Positions 25,465-33,038 of a stretch of DNA of 61,723 nt are shown piece after piece. The stretch spans positions 1-61,723 of the forward strand of contig MNYV01000076.1 in NCBI GenBank assembly GCA_001873285.1, in the 5' to 3' direction. Position 1 is the first letter of the stretch. Every line of letters starts with the position of its first letter. A program made the translations under genes and the position numbers. Origin of the DNA: Nitrospirae bacterium CG2_30_53_67 (lineage in GTDB: Bacteria; CG2-30-53-67). Below the pieces are notes generated by a model. It saw nothing but the letters and a program-made list of their open reading frames with translations. It was not told where the DNA came from and did not search any database.

Positions 25465-26279
25465 CGCTTCTCCTTTTCGTCACGGATCCGTTCGAGCCAG
25501 TTTTCAAGATGGTGAATCACGGACGTCCTGGATACAGGCCATACTTCGGCCGGAGGATATTCTTCCTCCTTTTCCTCTGCGGTTTCACGCATAGGAGCCT
25601 GCATCATCGTTTTCTTCAGTTCATCCAATCTCTGCTGATAGGTCTGATTCCAAGGCTCATCTTGAAGTAAATTCTCATAAATTTCCACGGCTTTTTCATA
25701 GTGACCCTGCCGTGCATAAAGCTCTCCGAGAGTCGGGGTATGGATCTCCCCTCGATCCGTCTGATCATCGGATTTCCGACCGGAAGGCAAACCGGCGTCT
25801 TCATCACAGGGCTGCTCCATCACTCCAGGATCACGCCCCGGTTCTTCCACGGCCCTTTCTTGACTGATCATCTCGCCAAGGTAGCGGTCATCTTCCTGCA
25901 GGTCGTCAGTTTCTTCCGGCCGTTCGGAAAACCCTCCGCTCATGGAAACCGTTTCCGAGCCGTCATCCGGATGGGCAGCAGAAGATGCAGGCAGGACCGC
26001 CGGCCCTTCTTCGTCTTTGACCTCCTGAATGATGTCGACTTCCTCAAGGAAGGCATCATCCAGGTCCATGCCGGAGAAGTTCGAATCGGAATCCACAATC
26101 TCTATCTCAACATGGAGAGAAGAGATATCGATCTCTTCAGAACTCAGTCCGGATACCGGTTCTCCTTTTACAGAGGGTTCCTTCTGATCCGCTTTGCTTA
26201 AAAAAATATCCTTTTCTATTTTATTCTGGACCTCATCAAAAAAATCCGGGCCGTTTTGTTCCTGATTCTCTTTCACCAT
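25446..26279 (-). CDS. Acidic TPR-containing protein of unknown function
   Basis: A 277-residue cytoplasmic protein, strongly acidic from about 20 to 180 and probably disordered there. A single TPR unit is clear near residue 190 (TLGELYARQGHYEKAVEIYENLL), followed by a basic C-terminal helix. It overlaps the Roadblock gene and is the first gene after the promoter at 26340, so it is likely a partner or scaffold for it. The ATG at 26279 is preferred to the longer frame starting at 26327. Confidence 0.75.
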   Translation of the reverse strand: MVKENQEQNGPDFFDEVQNKIEKDIFLSKADQKEPSVKGEPVSGLSSEEIDISSLHVEIEIVDSDSNFSGMDLDDAFLEEVDIIQEVKDEEGPAVLPASSAAHPDDGSETVSMSGGFSERPEETDDLQEDDRYLGEMISQERAVEEPGRDPGVMEQPCDEDAGLPSGRKSDDQTDRGEIHTPTLGELYARQGHYEKAVEIYENLLQDEPWNQTYQQRLDELKKTMMQAPMRETAEEKEEEYPPAEVWPVSRTSVIHHLENWLERIRDEKEKRCSKNC

Positions 26280-26339
26280 AAGGGTTCTTTCTTTGATAAA
26301 GCAAGGAGTTTTCACAAGAAAATTCATCTAACTAATTAA

Positions 26340-26367
26340 ATAATAACAAAAAACTCTTAAAAGTCAA
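26340..26367 (-). promoter_or_regulatory. Sigma-70 promoter for the TPR-Roadblock-aroQ run
   Basis: TTGACT (26362-26367) and TATTAT (26340-26345) on the minus strand with a 16-base spacer, in an AT-rich divergent intergenic region. It faces the plus-strand promoter at 26382. Confidence 0.6.
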
Positions 26368-26381
26368 GGTTAAAATTTTTC

Positions 26382-26410
26382 TTGATTTTCATAAAAAGGA
26401 ATGCTAAATT
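26382..26410 (+). promoter_or_regulatory. Sigma-70 promoter for the NtrC-like pair
   Basis: TTGATT (26382-26387), a 17-base spacer and TAAATT (26405-26410) preceded by TGC, an extended -10. Transcription would begin near 26417, about 40 bases before the ATG at 26458. Confidence 0.6.
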
Positions 26411-26457
26411 GTCATAATATTGTTGTTCAGAATACATCAGAATCCACGGAGAGAATC

Positions 26458-27813
26458 ATGGAGCAAAGAAAAATTCTTATTGCAGATGACGACCACATCG
26501 AAAAAGAATCGTTGGCCACGATCCTCCATCGCGAGGGTTATGAAACCATCACGGCAGGGGACGGCAAGGAGGCATGGGAAAAGATACAGCAGTCTCCTCC
26601 GGACCTAGTGCTGACCGACCTGAAAATGCCTTATCTGAACGGGTTGGAACTCTTATCCGAAATCAAGGCCCATTATCCGGAAATCGAAGTCGTCATTATC
26701 ACGGGTTATGCCACGGTGGAGTCGGCCATCAACGCCATGAAGGTGGGCGCCATAGATTACATCTCCAAGCCTTTTAATGTGGAAGAGGTAAAAATCATCA
26801 TCAAAAAGACCTTGGAAAAAAAGGAACTCCAGGAAGAGAACATACAACTCCGCAAACAGTTGAAGGAGTATTATCAGTTCAAGAATATCATAGGGAGCAG
26901 TCACGCCATACAAGAGGTCGTGAGGATCCTGAAAAAGATCGTCAACGGCATGAGCCCTGTATTGATCACGGGCGAGGAAGGCAACGGCAAGGAACTTCTG
27001 GCTAAGAGCCTTCATTACAACAGTCCGAGAAAAGACCGGCCCTTTATCACCGTCAACTGCGGCGCTTTTCAGCAGGATCAGATGGAGCGGGAGATCTTCG
27101 GAGGCCCGAACGGAAAGGGGGTGCTCGAACAGGCCAACCATGGAACCCTTTTTATAGACGAAATAGAAAGCCTCCCCATTCCTCTCCAGGTCAGACTCCT
27201 GGAAAGTTTGAAGGATAACATGATCCGGGTCACGGAAAAGAATCAGCGGATCCCTCTCAACATCCGTTATATCACCGCAAGCACGGTAGACTTGGGGCGG
27301 GAGACCGAACTGGGAAATTTCCGGGAGGATCTCTACTACCGGCTTTCCGTCATACCCATATTTATCCCCCCCCTGCGGGACCGTAAAGAAGACATCCCTC
27401 TGCTTTTAAATCATTTCTTAAAGCAGTTGAACAAGGAGCATAACAAGAAAATCAGGTTCATCGATTCTGAGGCCATGGATGATCTCATGACCCACACCTG
27501 GCAGGGAAACGTCACCGAACTTTATAATGTGATTCAACGAGCCGTGATCCTGACCGAGGGCGAGGTGATTAACACGGATGTCTTCCCTGACCGCCTGAAC
27601 GAGGTTCGGGAAGAAGAAGTCCTGGTCATTCCCAAAATCCCCAAACACGGGATCAACCTGAAAGAAGAAGTGGAAAAATTCGAGACCCAGCTGATCAATC
27701 ATGCGCTCAAACGAACCAACGGCGCCATCACTTTGGCGTCTGAGATGTTGAAATTGAAGCGAACGACTCTTGTGGAAAAGACCAAACGGTTGAAGGATAT
27801 CGCAGAGTATTAA
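26458..27813 (+). CDS. NtrC-like response regulator lacking the GAFTGA loop
   Basis: 451 residues: receiver domain (1-118, phospho-Asp in DLVLTDLKMPYLNG), AAA+ domain (about 143-370) and a Fis-type helix-turn-helix (about 410-450, LASEMLKLKRTTLVEKTKRL). The Walker A is altered to GEEGNGKE, Walker B GTLFIDEIE is intact. Where sigma-54 activators have GAFTGA, this protein reads EIFGGPNGKGVLEQANHG, so the loop is missing. The sensor I position reads ITASTVDL without the usual Asn. Such a protein should not activate sigma-54 and may act as a repressor or sigma-70 regulator. Start ATG with GGAGAG upstream; an in-frame ATG at 26401 overlaps the -10 box. Confidence 0.9.
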   Translation: MEQRKILIADDDHIEKESLATILHREGYETITAGDGKEAWEKIQQSPPDLVLTDLKMPYLNGLELLSEIKAHYPEIEVVIITGYATVESAINAMKVGAIDYISKPFNVEEVKIIIKKTLEKKELQEENIQLRKQLKEYYQFKNIIGSSHAIQEVVRILKKIVNGMSPVLITGEEGNGKELLAKSLHYNSPRKDRPFITVNCGAFQQDQMEREIFGGPNGKGVLEQANHGTLFIDEIESLPIPLQVRLLESLKDNMIRVTEKNQRIPLNIRYITASTVDLGRETELGNFREDLYYRLSVIPIFIPPLRDRKEDIPLLLNHFLKQLNKEHNKKIRFIDSEAMDDLMTHTWQGNVTELYNVIQRAVILTEGEVINTDVFPDRLNEVREEEVLVIPKIPKHGINLKEEVEKFETQLINHALKRTNGAITLASEMLKLKRTTLVEKTKRLKDIAEY

Positions 27814-27847
27814 AGAGCGGGAAAGCCTTTAATGAAAGGAAAGATAG

Positions 27848-28861
27848 ATGAATGAACGCTGCCGACTGTCCGAGATCATAGGCGAAACACGGGGGATCAA
27901 ACTCTCCCGGCGGTTGATCACCCAGGCCTATAAGACCGATACACCGGTTCTTCTGCAGGGAGAACCGGGTACAGGCAAAGATCTGATCAGCAAGATCATC
28001 CATGATAACAGCAGCCGGGCCGGCAAGCCCCTGATCACCATGAACTGTGCCGCCCTGGATGAGGCGGCCTTGCAAAGGAATCTTTTTCATGAAGAGGAAG
28101 GTTTCAAGAATGTTTTCCAGCAGGCCCAAGGCGGGACCCTTTTTCTGAAAGAGATCGATGCGCTCCCTCTGAATCTGCAGATTAAGTTCCTGAACAAAAT
28201 CAAAAAGGATCTTTTCAAATCGACCAGCGCCCTCAATCACGTTGTGCCGCAAGCCCGGATCATGACCTCGACCGAAGACGAGTTGGAAAGACTCATCCGC
28301 AAGAAACGATTTCGGGAGGATCTATATTACCAGCTCAATGTCATTCACATCTACCTGCCCCCGCTTCGGAAAAGAATCAAGGACTTTCCTTTGCTGGCCG
28401 AATATTTTGTCCGGATGTTCAGTTCGAAACTGGATAGACATCCGCCCGAAATCTCAAAAGAGATCTATCCGATCCTTCGGTCTTATGAATGGATGGGGAA
28501 CATCCAGGAGTTTGCCAACGCCATGGAATACGCTGTAAACATGGCCGGGGAAGGGAAGCTGATCTCGGCCGAAGAACTTCCACAGCATATCCTGGAATCC
28601 AAAGGGTACGACATAGCAAACGAAATCCTCTTCCCGCAAAAAGGCATTGATCTGAAGAACGCCGTCAAGAAATTTGAACGGAACCTGATCCTTCAGGCGC
28701 TGGAACAAACCGACGGAATCATCAGCAACGCCGCGGAGATCCTGCGTGTCAAGAGAACCACCCTCGTGGAAAAAATCAAGCGGGAAAAGATCAATTCGGA
28801 ACGGTTCAAAAAACGTCGGCGCCTGCACAAGAGTCTGGAGAAAAAGAAGATCGTCAACTGA
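27848..28861 (+). CDS. Second degenerate NtrC-like AAA+ regulator, no receiver domain
   Basis: 337 residues: AAA+ domain from residue 8 to about 245 and a Fis-like HTH (about 290-315, AAEILRVKRTTLVEKIKRE) nearly identical to that of its neighbour, followed by a basic tail. Walker A is canonical (GEPGTGKD) but the Walker B aspartate is Lys (GTLFLKEID), GAFTGA is absent (LFHEEEGFKNVFQQAQGG) and sensor I lacks Asn. ATP hydrolysis is therefore doubtful. It lies 34 bases downstream of the first regulator with AAAGGAAAG upstream; the two probably act together, perhaps as a hetero-oligomer. Confidence 0.88.
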   Translation: MNERCRLSEIIGETRGIKLSRRLITQAYKTDTPVLLQGEPGTGKDLISKIIHDNSSRAGKPLITMNCAALDEAALQRNLFHEEEGFKNVFQQAQGGTLFLKEIDALPLNLQIKFLNKIKKDLFKSTSALNHVVPQARIMTSTEDELERLIRKKRFREDLYYQLNVIHIYLPPLRKRIKDFPLLAEYFVRMFSSKLDRHPPEISKEIYPILRSYEWMGNIQEFANAMEYAVNMAGEGKLISAEELPQHILESKGYDIANEILFPQKGIDLKNAVKKFERNLILQALEQTDGIISNAAEILRVKRTTLVEKIKREKINSERFKKRRRLHKSLEKKKIVN

Positions 28862-30067
28862 TCAGGGTTTCTCTTGAAGAAAATCCCTGCATAAACGATT
28901 GAGGATTTTTCGAGCTATTTCGCTTTTCGGCAGGATATCGGTTTCTTCCACATGCCCTTTGCGGTCCAGGATGATCACCCGGTTCTGGTCGGAACCGAAT
29001 CCGGTCCCATGGCCGCTGATATCATTGGCCACGAGCAGGTCAACCCCTTTCTCGTTCATCTTCCTTAGAGCCTCATCCATAGGATGACCGGTCTCTGCGG
29101 CAAAACCGACCAGGATCTGCCTGGTTCGCTGTTTTGAAAGCTCCTTGATAATATCCGGATTGGGCGCCAGCGCCAGGTTGAACGGCTCGGTCCCTCTCTT
29201 GATCTTTTCAGGATGGACGGATGCAGTCCTGAAATCTCCAACCGCTGCGGCCATCATCAAGATATCCGTATCCTGGAAATATCCCATAACCTGCTCCCGC
29301 ATCTCCAGGGCCGTCTGAACCTGGACATAGTTCACCCCGGCAGGAGGGACAAGCATGGTCGGCCCGCTGACCAGTGTGACGGAAGCTCCCATGCGCCTGG
29401 CTTCCCGGGCAAGCGCATATCCCATCTTCCCCGATGAACGATTGCTGATGTAACGGACCGGATCGATCGGTTCTACGGTCGGACCTGCGGTAATCAGAAC
29501 TTTTTTCCCTAAAAGAGGACCGGAGGAGACCAGAATCGTTTTAACCGTCCGGATGATCTCCTCTACCTCGGCCATTCTGCCGATCCCTTCTTCTCCGCAA
29601 GCCAGTTCCCCGACTCCCGGCTCCAGGATATGCGTGCCATACCCACGAAGAATCTCCATGTTCCTGACCACGGACGGGTTTTTGTACATTCTAACGTTCA
29701 TAGCCGGAACGATCAGGATAGGGGCGTCCACGGCAAGAACCATGGTGGAGAGGAGATCATCAGCGATCCCACCGGCCATCTTTCCGATAAAATCGGCCGT
29801 GGCCGGTGCGATCAGCATCATCTGGATATCTGAAGCCAACTCGATGTGGGATAGGGGAGACCCTTCTCCGGTTTTGTACATCTCCGTCAATACAGGAGCC
29901 CCGGTAAGGGTTTGGAGGGTGAGAGGCGCAACAAAATGAGCGGCGTTTCGGGTCATGACCACCCGAACACTCATCCCCTGCTTGATCAGCCCCCGGACGA
30001 GGTACGGGGTCTTGTACGCTGCAATCCCTCCGGTGATCCCTACCAATATTCGCATGCCGCTCAACAT
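28862..30067 (-). CDS. coaBC: Bifunctional phosphopantothenoylcysteine decarboxylase/phosphopantothenate-cysteine ligase
   Basis: Two successive steps of coenzyme A synthesis. The CoaC flavoprotein half (1-185) has GITGGIAAYKTPYLVRGL, SHIELA with the catalytic His and PAMNVRMY; the CoaB half has ITAGPTVEPIDPVRYISNRSSGKMG and AAAVGDF. The open frame continues to 30169, but that extension is encoded by a repeat element and is not real. The ATG at 30067 (GGAG nine bases upstream) or 30055 are the credible starts. It ends directly against the convergent NtrC-like gene. Confidence 0.95.
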   Translation of the reverse strand: MLSGMRILVGITGGIAAYKTPYLVRGLIKQGMSVRVVMTRNAAHFVAPLTLQTLTGAPVLTEMYKTGEGSPLSHIELASDIQMMLIAPATADFIGKMAGGIADDLLSTMVLAVDAPILIVPAMNVRMYKNPSVVRNMEILRGYGTHILEPGVGELACGEEGIGRMAEVEEIIRTVKTILVSSGPLLGKKVLITAGPTVEPIDPVRYISNRSSGKMGYALAREARRMGASVTLVSGPTMLVPPAGVNYVQVQTALEMREQVMGYFQDTDILMMAAAVGDFRTASVHPEKIKRGTEPFNLALAPNPDIIKELSKQRTRQILVGFAAETGHPMDEALRKMNEKGVDLLVANDISGHGTGFGSDQNRVIILDRKGHVEETDILPKSEIARKILNRLCRDFLQEKP

Positions 30068-30088
30068 CGGTTGAGACTCCTCATGAAT

Positions 30089-30258
30089 CTTAGCGGCCCT
30101 ATTCGTAAATACGGCGGCATTCGAGTGCCGTAGGGCGGGCTCATCGGCGTTCCGCTCCTTGCGGCGCACCAGAGGGGTACGCCTCAGTCGCGCGCGGGGA
30201 TGCGCCCGCCCTACGACCCTCTCGGTACGTTACCCTATTTACGAACAGGACCACTTAG
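30089..30258. repeat. MITE-like palindromic element, copy 1
   Basis: A 170-bp imperfect palindrome bounded by CTTAG on both sides. Terminal inverted repeats read C/TGGCCCTATTCGTAAATA at one end and the complement of TGGTCCTGTTCGTAAATA at the other. The core arms GTAGGGCGGGC and GCCCGCCCTAC also pair. It sits between rpoZ and coaBC and its CTTAG border provides the TAA stop codon of rpoZ (30255-30257). No coding capacity for a transposase. Confidence 0.85.
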
Positions 30259-30578
30259 TCCGGTTCTTTTGAGGTCTTGGCCCGGGCGGTTTCTTTTTCC
30301 TTTTCCTGTATCACCTTCACCTCGGCTTCCTCTTTTTCCCTTATCCGTTTCTCCAGGTCATCCCGGATTTTCGCGGTCTCTTCCGGACCGTAGTAGGAAA
30401 CCTTGCCCGCTTTGATCTCTTCCAAAGCGATGCTGATGGGTTTTTTATAAGATGTCTCAATCAGAGGTTTTGCCCCCCGGATCAGCATCTTGGCCCTTTG
30501 TGCCGCAACCTGAGCCAGCCGGAATCTGCTGGTCTCGATCTTCTTCTCCAGAATCTCCAAAGGAGACAAAATTGCCAT
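30255..30578 (-). CDS. rpoZ: DNA-directed RNA polymerase omega subunit
   Basis: Small RNA polymerase assembly subunit. Omega features: ILEKKIETSRFRLAQVAAQRAKML and the alpha-helical KKPISIALEEIKAGKV. The 107-residue product has a charged C-terminal extension (KRIREKEEAEVKVIQEKEKE) longer than in E. coli. The ATG at 30578 has AAGGAGGAGG upstream. The stop codon lies in the border of the adjacent repeat element, so insertion may have altered the original end. Next to gmk, as in most bacteria. Confidence 0.92.
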   Translation of the reverse strand: MAILSPLEILEKKIETSRFRLAQVAAQRAKMLIRGAKPLIETSYKKPISIALEEIKAGKVSYYGPEETAKIRDDLEKRIREKEEAEVKVIQEKEKETARAKTSKEPD

Positions 30579-30623
30579 GCTTCCCTCCTCCTTGAAAAAA
30601 GTCCGCACTTCATCTATCCGGCC

Positions 30624-31241
30624 TTAGCCTCCTAAAAATTCCTTTTTGATCCAATGACGATCGACTCGATTCACAGAACGGCGTGAGGCCGTCAGGATGG
30701 CCCCGAGATCTTCAAGGGTCCGGTCGAAATCATCGTTGACCAGCAGATAGTCATATTTCTCGAACTGAGCGATTTCCTCCCGCGCCTTTTCCAGCCGTTT
30801 CTGAATCTCTTCCTCCGGATCGGAACGCCTGTTCCTAAGCCTTGCTTCGAGCTCGGAAAACGTGGGGGTGACCACAAACACAAAGACGGCATTGAGTTCC
30901 TTCAGGGACATCAATTTCCGCGCACCCTGCGCATCAATATCGAGAATGGCATCCGAGCCTTGTTGATGAATTTCGTCAAGCATGCTTTTGGACGTGCCGT
31001 ACAGATGCCCATGGACGCGTGCCCACTCGATGAACTCCCCTTCACGCTTCATGCCTTCGAAGGTCTCTTCATCCACAAAGAAATAGTCACGGCCATGGAT
31101 CTCTCCAGCCCGCGGGGGACGGGTTGTGTAGGAAACCGAATGCATAAGACGCGGGAACTTTTTAACCGCAGCCTGACAAAGGGAGGTCTTTCCAGCTCCG
31201 GAAGGCGCGGAAAGAACCAGCAAGATCCCCTTCCAGTTCAC
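30624..31241 (-). CDS. gmk: Guanylate kinase
   Basis: Phosphorylates GMP to GDP. P-loop LSAPSGAGKTSL, GMP-binding SVSYTTRPPRAGE and GRDYFFV, and LDIDAQGA are canonical. 205 residues. The start is GTG at 31241 with AAAGGAG upstream. Part of the remA-gmk-rpoZ-coaBC run. Confidence 0.96.
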   Translation of the reverse strand: MNWKGILLVLSAPSGAGKTSLCQAAVKKFPRLMHSVSYTTRPPRAGEIHGRDYFFVDEETFEGMKREGEFIEWARVHGHLYGTSKSMLDEIHQQGSDAILDIDAQGARKLMSLKELNAVFVFVVTPTFSELEARLRNRRSDPEEEIQKRLEKAREEIAQFEKYDYLLVNDDFDRTLEDLGAILTASRRSVNRVDRHWIKKEFLGG

Positions 31242-31369
31242 TCACATCTCCTTTTACCATCTCTGTTCGTGAAGACGATCCTGATTGAATGCCAAAGCAT
31301 AAGAAGTATGAAGAGAGGCGAAGACTGCGATCCATTCGCACGCCCGGCATGGGGGCGTTCTGAACGGCT

Positions 31370-31651
31370 TTATTCTCCGCCTTTATCGACTTCAAACATC
31401 TCTTTTTCAGCCTTGGTGAAAAACCTCTGGCTGATGGTTTCAGCCTGGACGGCGGAAAGGATGACATGGTCACTATCCGTAACCAAGATGGCTCGGGTTC
31501 TCCGCCCCTGCGTGGCATCGATCAGTTTTCCTGATCCTTTCGCAACCTCTTTGAGCCTCTTCATAGGAGCAGAACTCGGGGTCACCACAGCGACAATCCG
31601 GTCTGCAACAACCACGTTACCATAACCGATGTTGATGAGATCTTTTGCCAT
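31370..31651 (-). CDS. remA: RemA-like DUF370 DNA-binding regulator
   Basis: 93-residue member of the DUF370 family; Bacillus RemA is a DNA-binding activator of matrix genes. Motifs: [42 protein letters not shown] and [12 protein letters not shown]-like core. In Desulfuromonadales it sits, as here, between yicC and gmk. The target in this organism is unknown. It has its own promoter. Confidence 0.9.
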   Translation of the reverse strand: MAKDLINIGYGNVVVADRIVAVVTPSSAPMKRLKEVAKGSGKLIDATQGRRTRAILVTDSDHVILSAVQAETISQRFFTKAEKEMFEVDKGGE

Positions 31652-31735
31652 AGGCGCATCTCCCTCTTTAGTTACGATCCGATATAGCCGGCTGTTTATT
31701 TATACCTTCCAGGCCGCCATTGCAAAACCTGGGTT

Positions 31736-31764
31736 ATCATAAACAAAAAAAATCAATGTTGCAA
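31736..31764 (-). promoter_or_regulatory. Sigma-70 promoter for remA-gmk-rpoZ-coaBC
   Basis: TTGCAA (31759-31764), a 17-base spacer and TATGAT (31736-31741) on the minus strand, about 85 bases upstream of remA. Confidence 0.65.
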
Positions 31765-31785
31765 GTTTATTCTACTTTTATTCCA

Positions 31786-32655
31786 TTATTCCACATTTTG
31801 AATCTGTTCGCGTATTTGCTCCAATTCGCATTTGCATTCCACCACCCACTGACTCATCATAAGATCATTTCCTTTGGAACCGATGGTATTGACCTCCCGG
31901 TTCATTTCCTGCAGAAGAAATTCCAGCCGCCTTCCATGGGGCCCATCTCCATCCATGGCCGCATGAAACTGCTGGATGTGGCTCATCAGCCGGGTCAACT
32001 CCTCTTCGATATCGCTTCGATCCGCGAAGACCAGGACCTCCTGCAACAAACGCCCCTGGTCTATCGTGTCCTCAGGAAGGAACTCGTTCAGCCGTTTTAA
32101 AAGCCTCTCCCTGTACATCTCCACAACCTGAGGAGAGCGCTCCATAAACTTCCGGCACGTCCCCCCGATCACCCGCAGGGATTCTTTGATCCCCTCGGTG
32201 AGGTTCCCCCCTTCAAGAAGACGCATCCGATCCAGAGAGTCAAGCGCCGCGTCCAAGGATGGATGGACCGCCTCCCAGATTCCTTCGATATCCTGACTTT
32301 CCTCTTGAGACCTGAAGATCTCCCGGAATGCCGCAAGGTCCTTCAAGTCCGGATCCTGCCGTAACCCGTACCGATCCTTAAGACGATTGAGAAGCTGATA
32401 GACCTGATCCGACAGGGCTTCATCCAAAGAGAAAGTGAATGCCTCGCTCTTGCGGGGGTTTTCCGGGCTGCAACTGAGATCCAGCCGGCCTCGTTTAATT
32501 CTTTTTTTTATCTCTTCCCTGAATCGGCTCTCTAAGGATGCGAGATTTCGAGGTATTCTAAAAGAAACCTCTCCAAAACGGTGATTAACCGAGCGTAACT
32601 CAGTCACCCAGCCTTCAGACTCCCCCCTGCCGAACCCGGTCATGCTTTTAATCAT
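31786..32655 (-). CDS. yicC: YicC/YloC-family endoribonuclease
   Basis: Family members are RNA-cleaving enzymes involved in sRNA and mRNA turnover. The N-terminus MIKSMTGFGRGE and LRSVNHRFGEVSFRIPR, and the C-terminal GRRLEFLLQEMNREVNTIGSK are diagnostic. 289 residues is normal. It is transcribed from a consensus promoter and precedes remA. Confidence 0.93.
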   Translation of the reverse strand: MIKSMTGFGRGESEGWVTELRSVNHRFGEVSFRIPRNLASLESRFREEIKKRIKRGRLDLSCSPENPRKSEAFTFSLDEALSDQVYQLLNRLKDRYGLRQDPDLKDLAAFREIFRSQEESQDIEGIWEAVHPSLDAALDSLDRMRLLEGGNLTEGIKESLRVIGGTCRKFMERSPQVVEMYRERLLKRLNEFLPEDTIDQGRLLQEVLVFADRSDIEEELTRLMSHIQQFHAAMDGDGPHGRRLEFLLQEMNREVNTIGSKGNDLMMSQWVVECKCELEQIREQIQNVE

Positions 32656-32684
32656 CCGTTAACCTTTTCCCTTTGAATTTTTTG

Positions 32685-32713
32685 ATTATAGACAGCATAG
32701 TGAAATTTGTCAA
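32685..32713 (-). promoter_or_regulatory. Perfect-consensus sigma-70 promoter of yicC
   Basis: TTGACA (32708-32713), 17 bases, TATAAT (32685-32690) on the minus strand. Transcription would start near 32678, only about 23 bases before the yicC ATG, giving a very short leader. Confidence 0.85.
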
Positions 32714-32819
32714 ATTATATTTTGTTTTTTCAATAAAAACCCGCTTTTAATATGGATTTTATCCATTTCATCCCCAATGAAGGTCCTTCAATAGATTGGA
32801 TCAGGACTCCCCTGCCGGA

Positions 32820-32990
32820 CTTAGTGGTCCTATTCGTAAATACGGTCGCATTCGAGTGCCGTAGGGCGGCCTCATCTGCGTTCCGCTCCTTGCGGCGTAC
32901 CACAGTGGGTACACCTCAGTCGCGCGCGGAGATGAGACCGCCCTACGACCCTCTCGGTACGTTACCATATTTACGAACAGGACCACTTAG
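32820..32990. repeat. MITE-like palindromic element, copy 2
   Basis: 171 bp, CTTAG at both borders, terminal inverted repeats TGGTCCTATTCGTAAATA / TGGTCCTGTTCGTAAATA (17 of 18 matches). It is nearly identical to copy 3 except for a short stretch in the right arm near 32919-32940. It occupies the gap between the yicC promoter and the MFS gene, 48 bases before the MFS start. The short open frames inside are by-products of the repeat. Confidence 0.88.
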
Positions 32991-33038
32991 GAGATTAATG
33001 TCTTTAAAGAGGATCGGCATCTGTGATATATTTTTTTT

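Noticed and set aside
30105-30250. Short open frames in the three 170-bp elements (also 32752-33042 and 61385-61636)
   Set aside because: They are translations of a palindromic repeat present in three copies, and read similarly on both strands.
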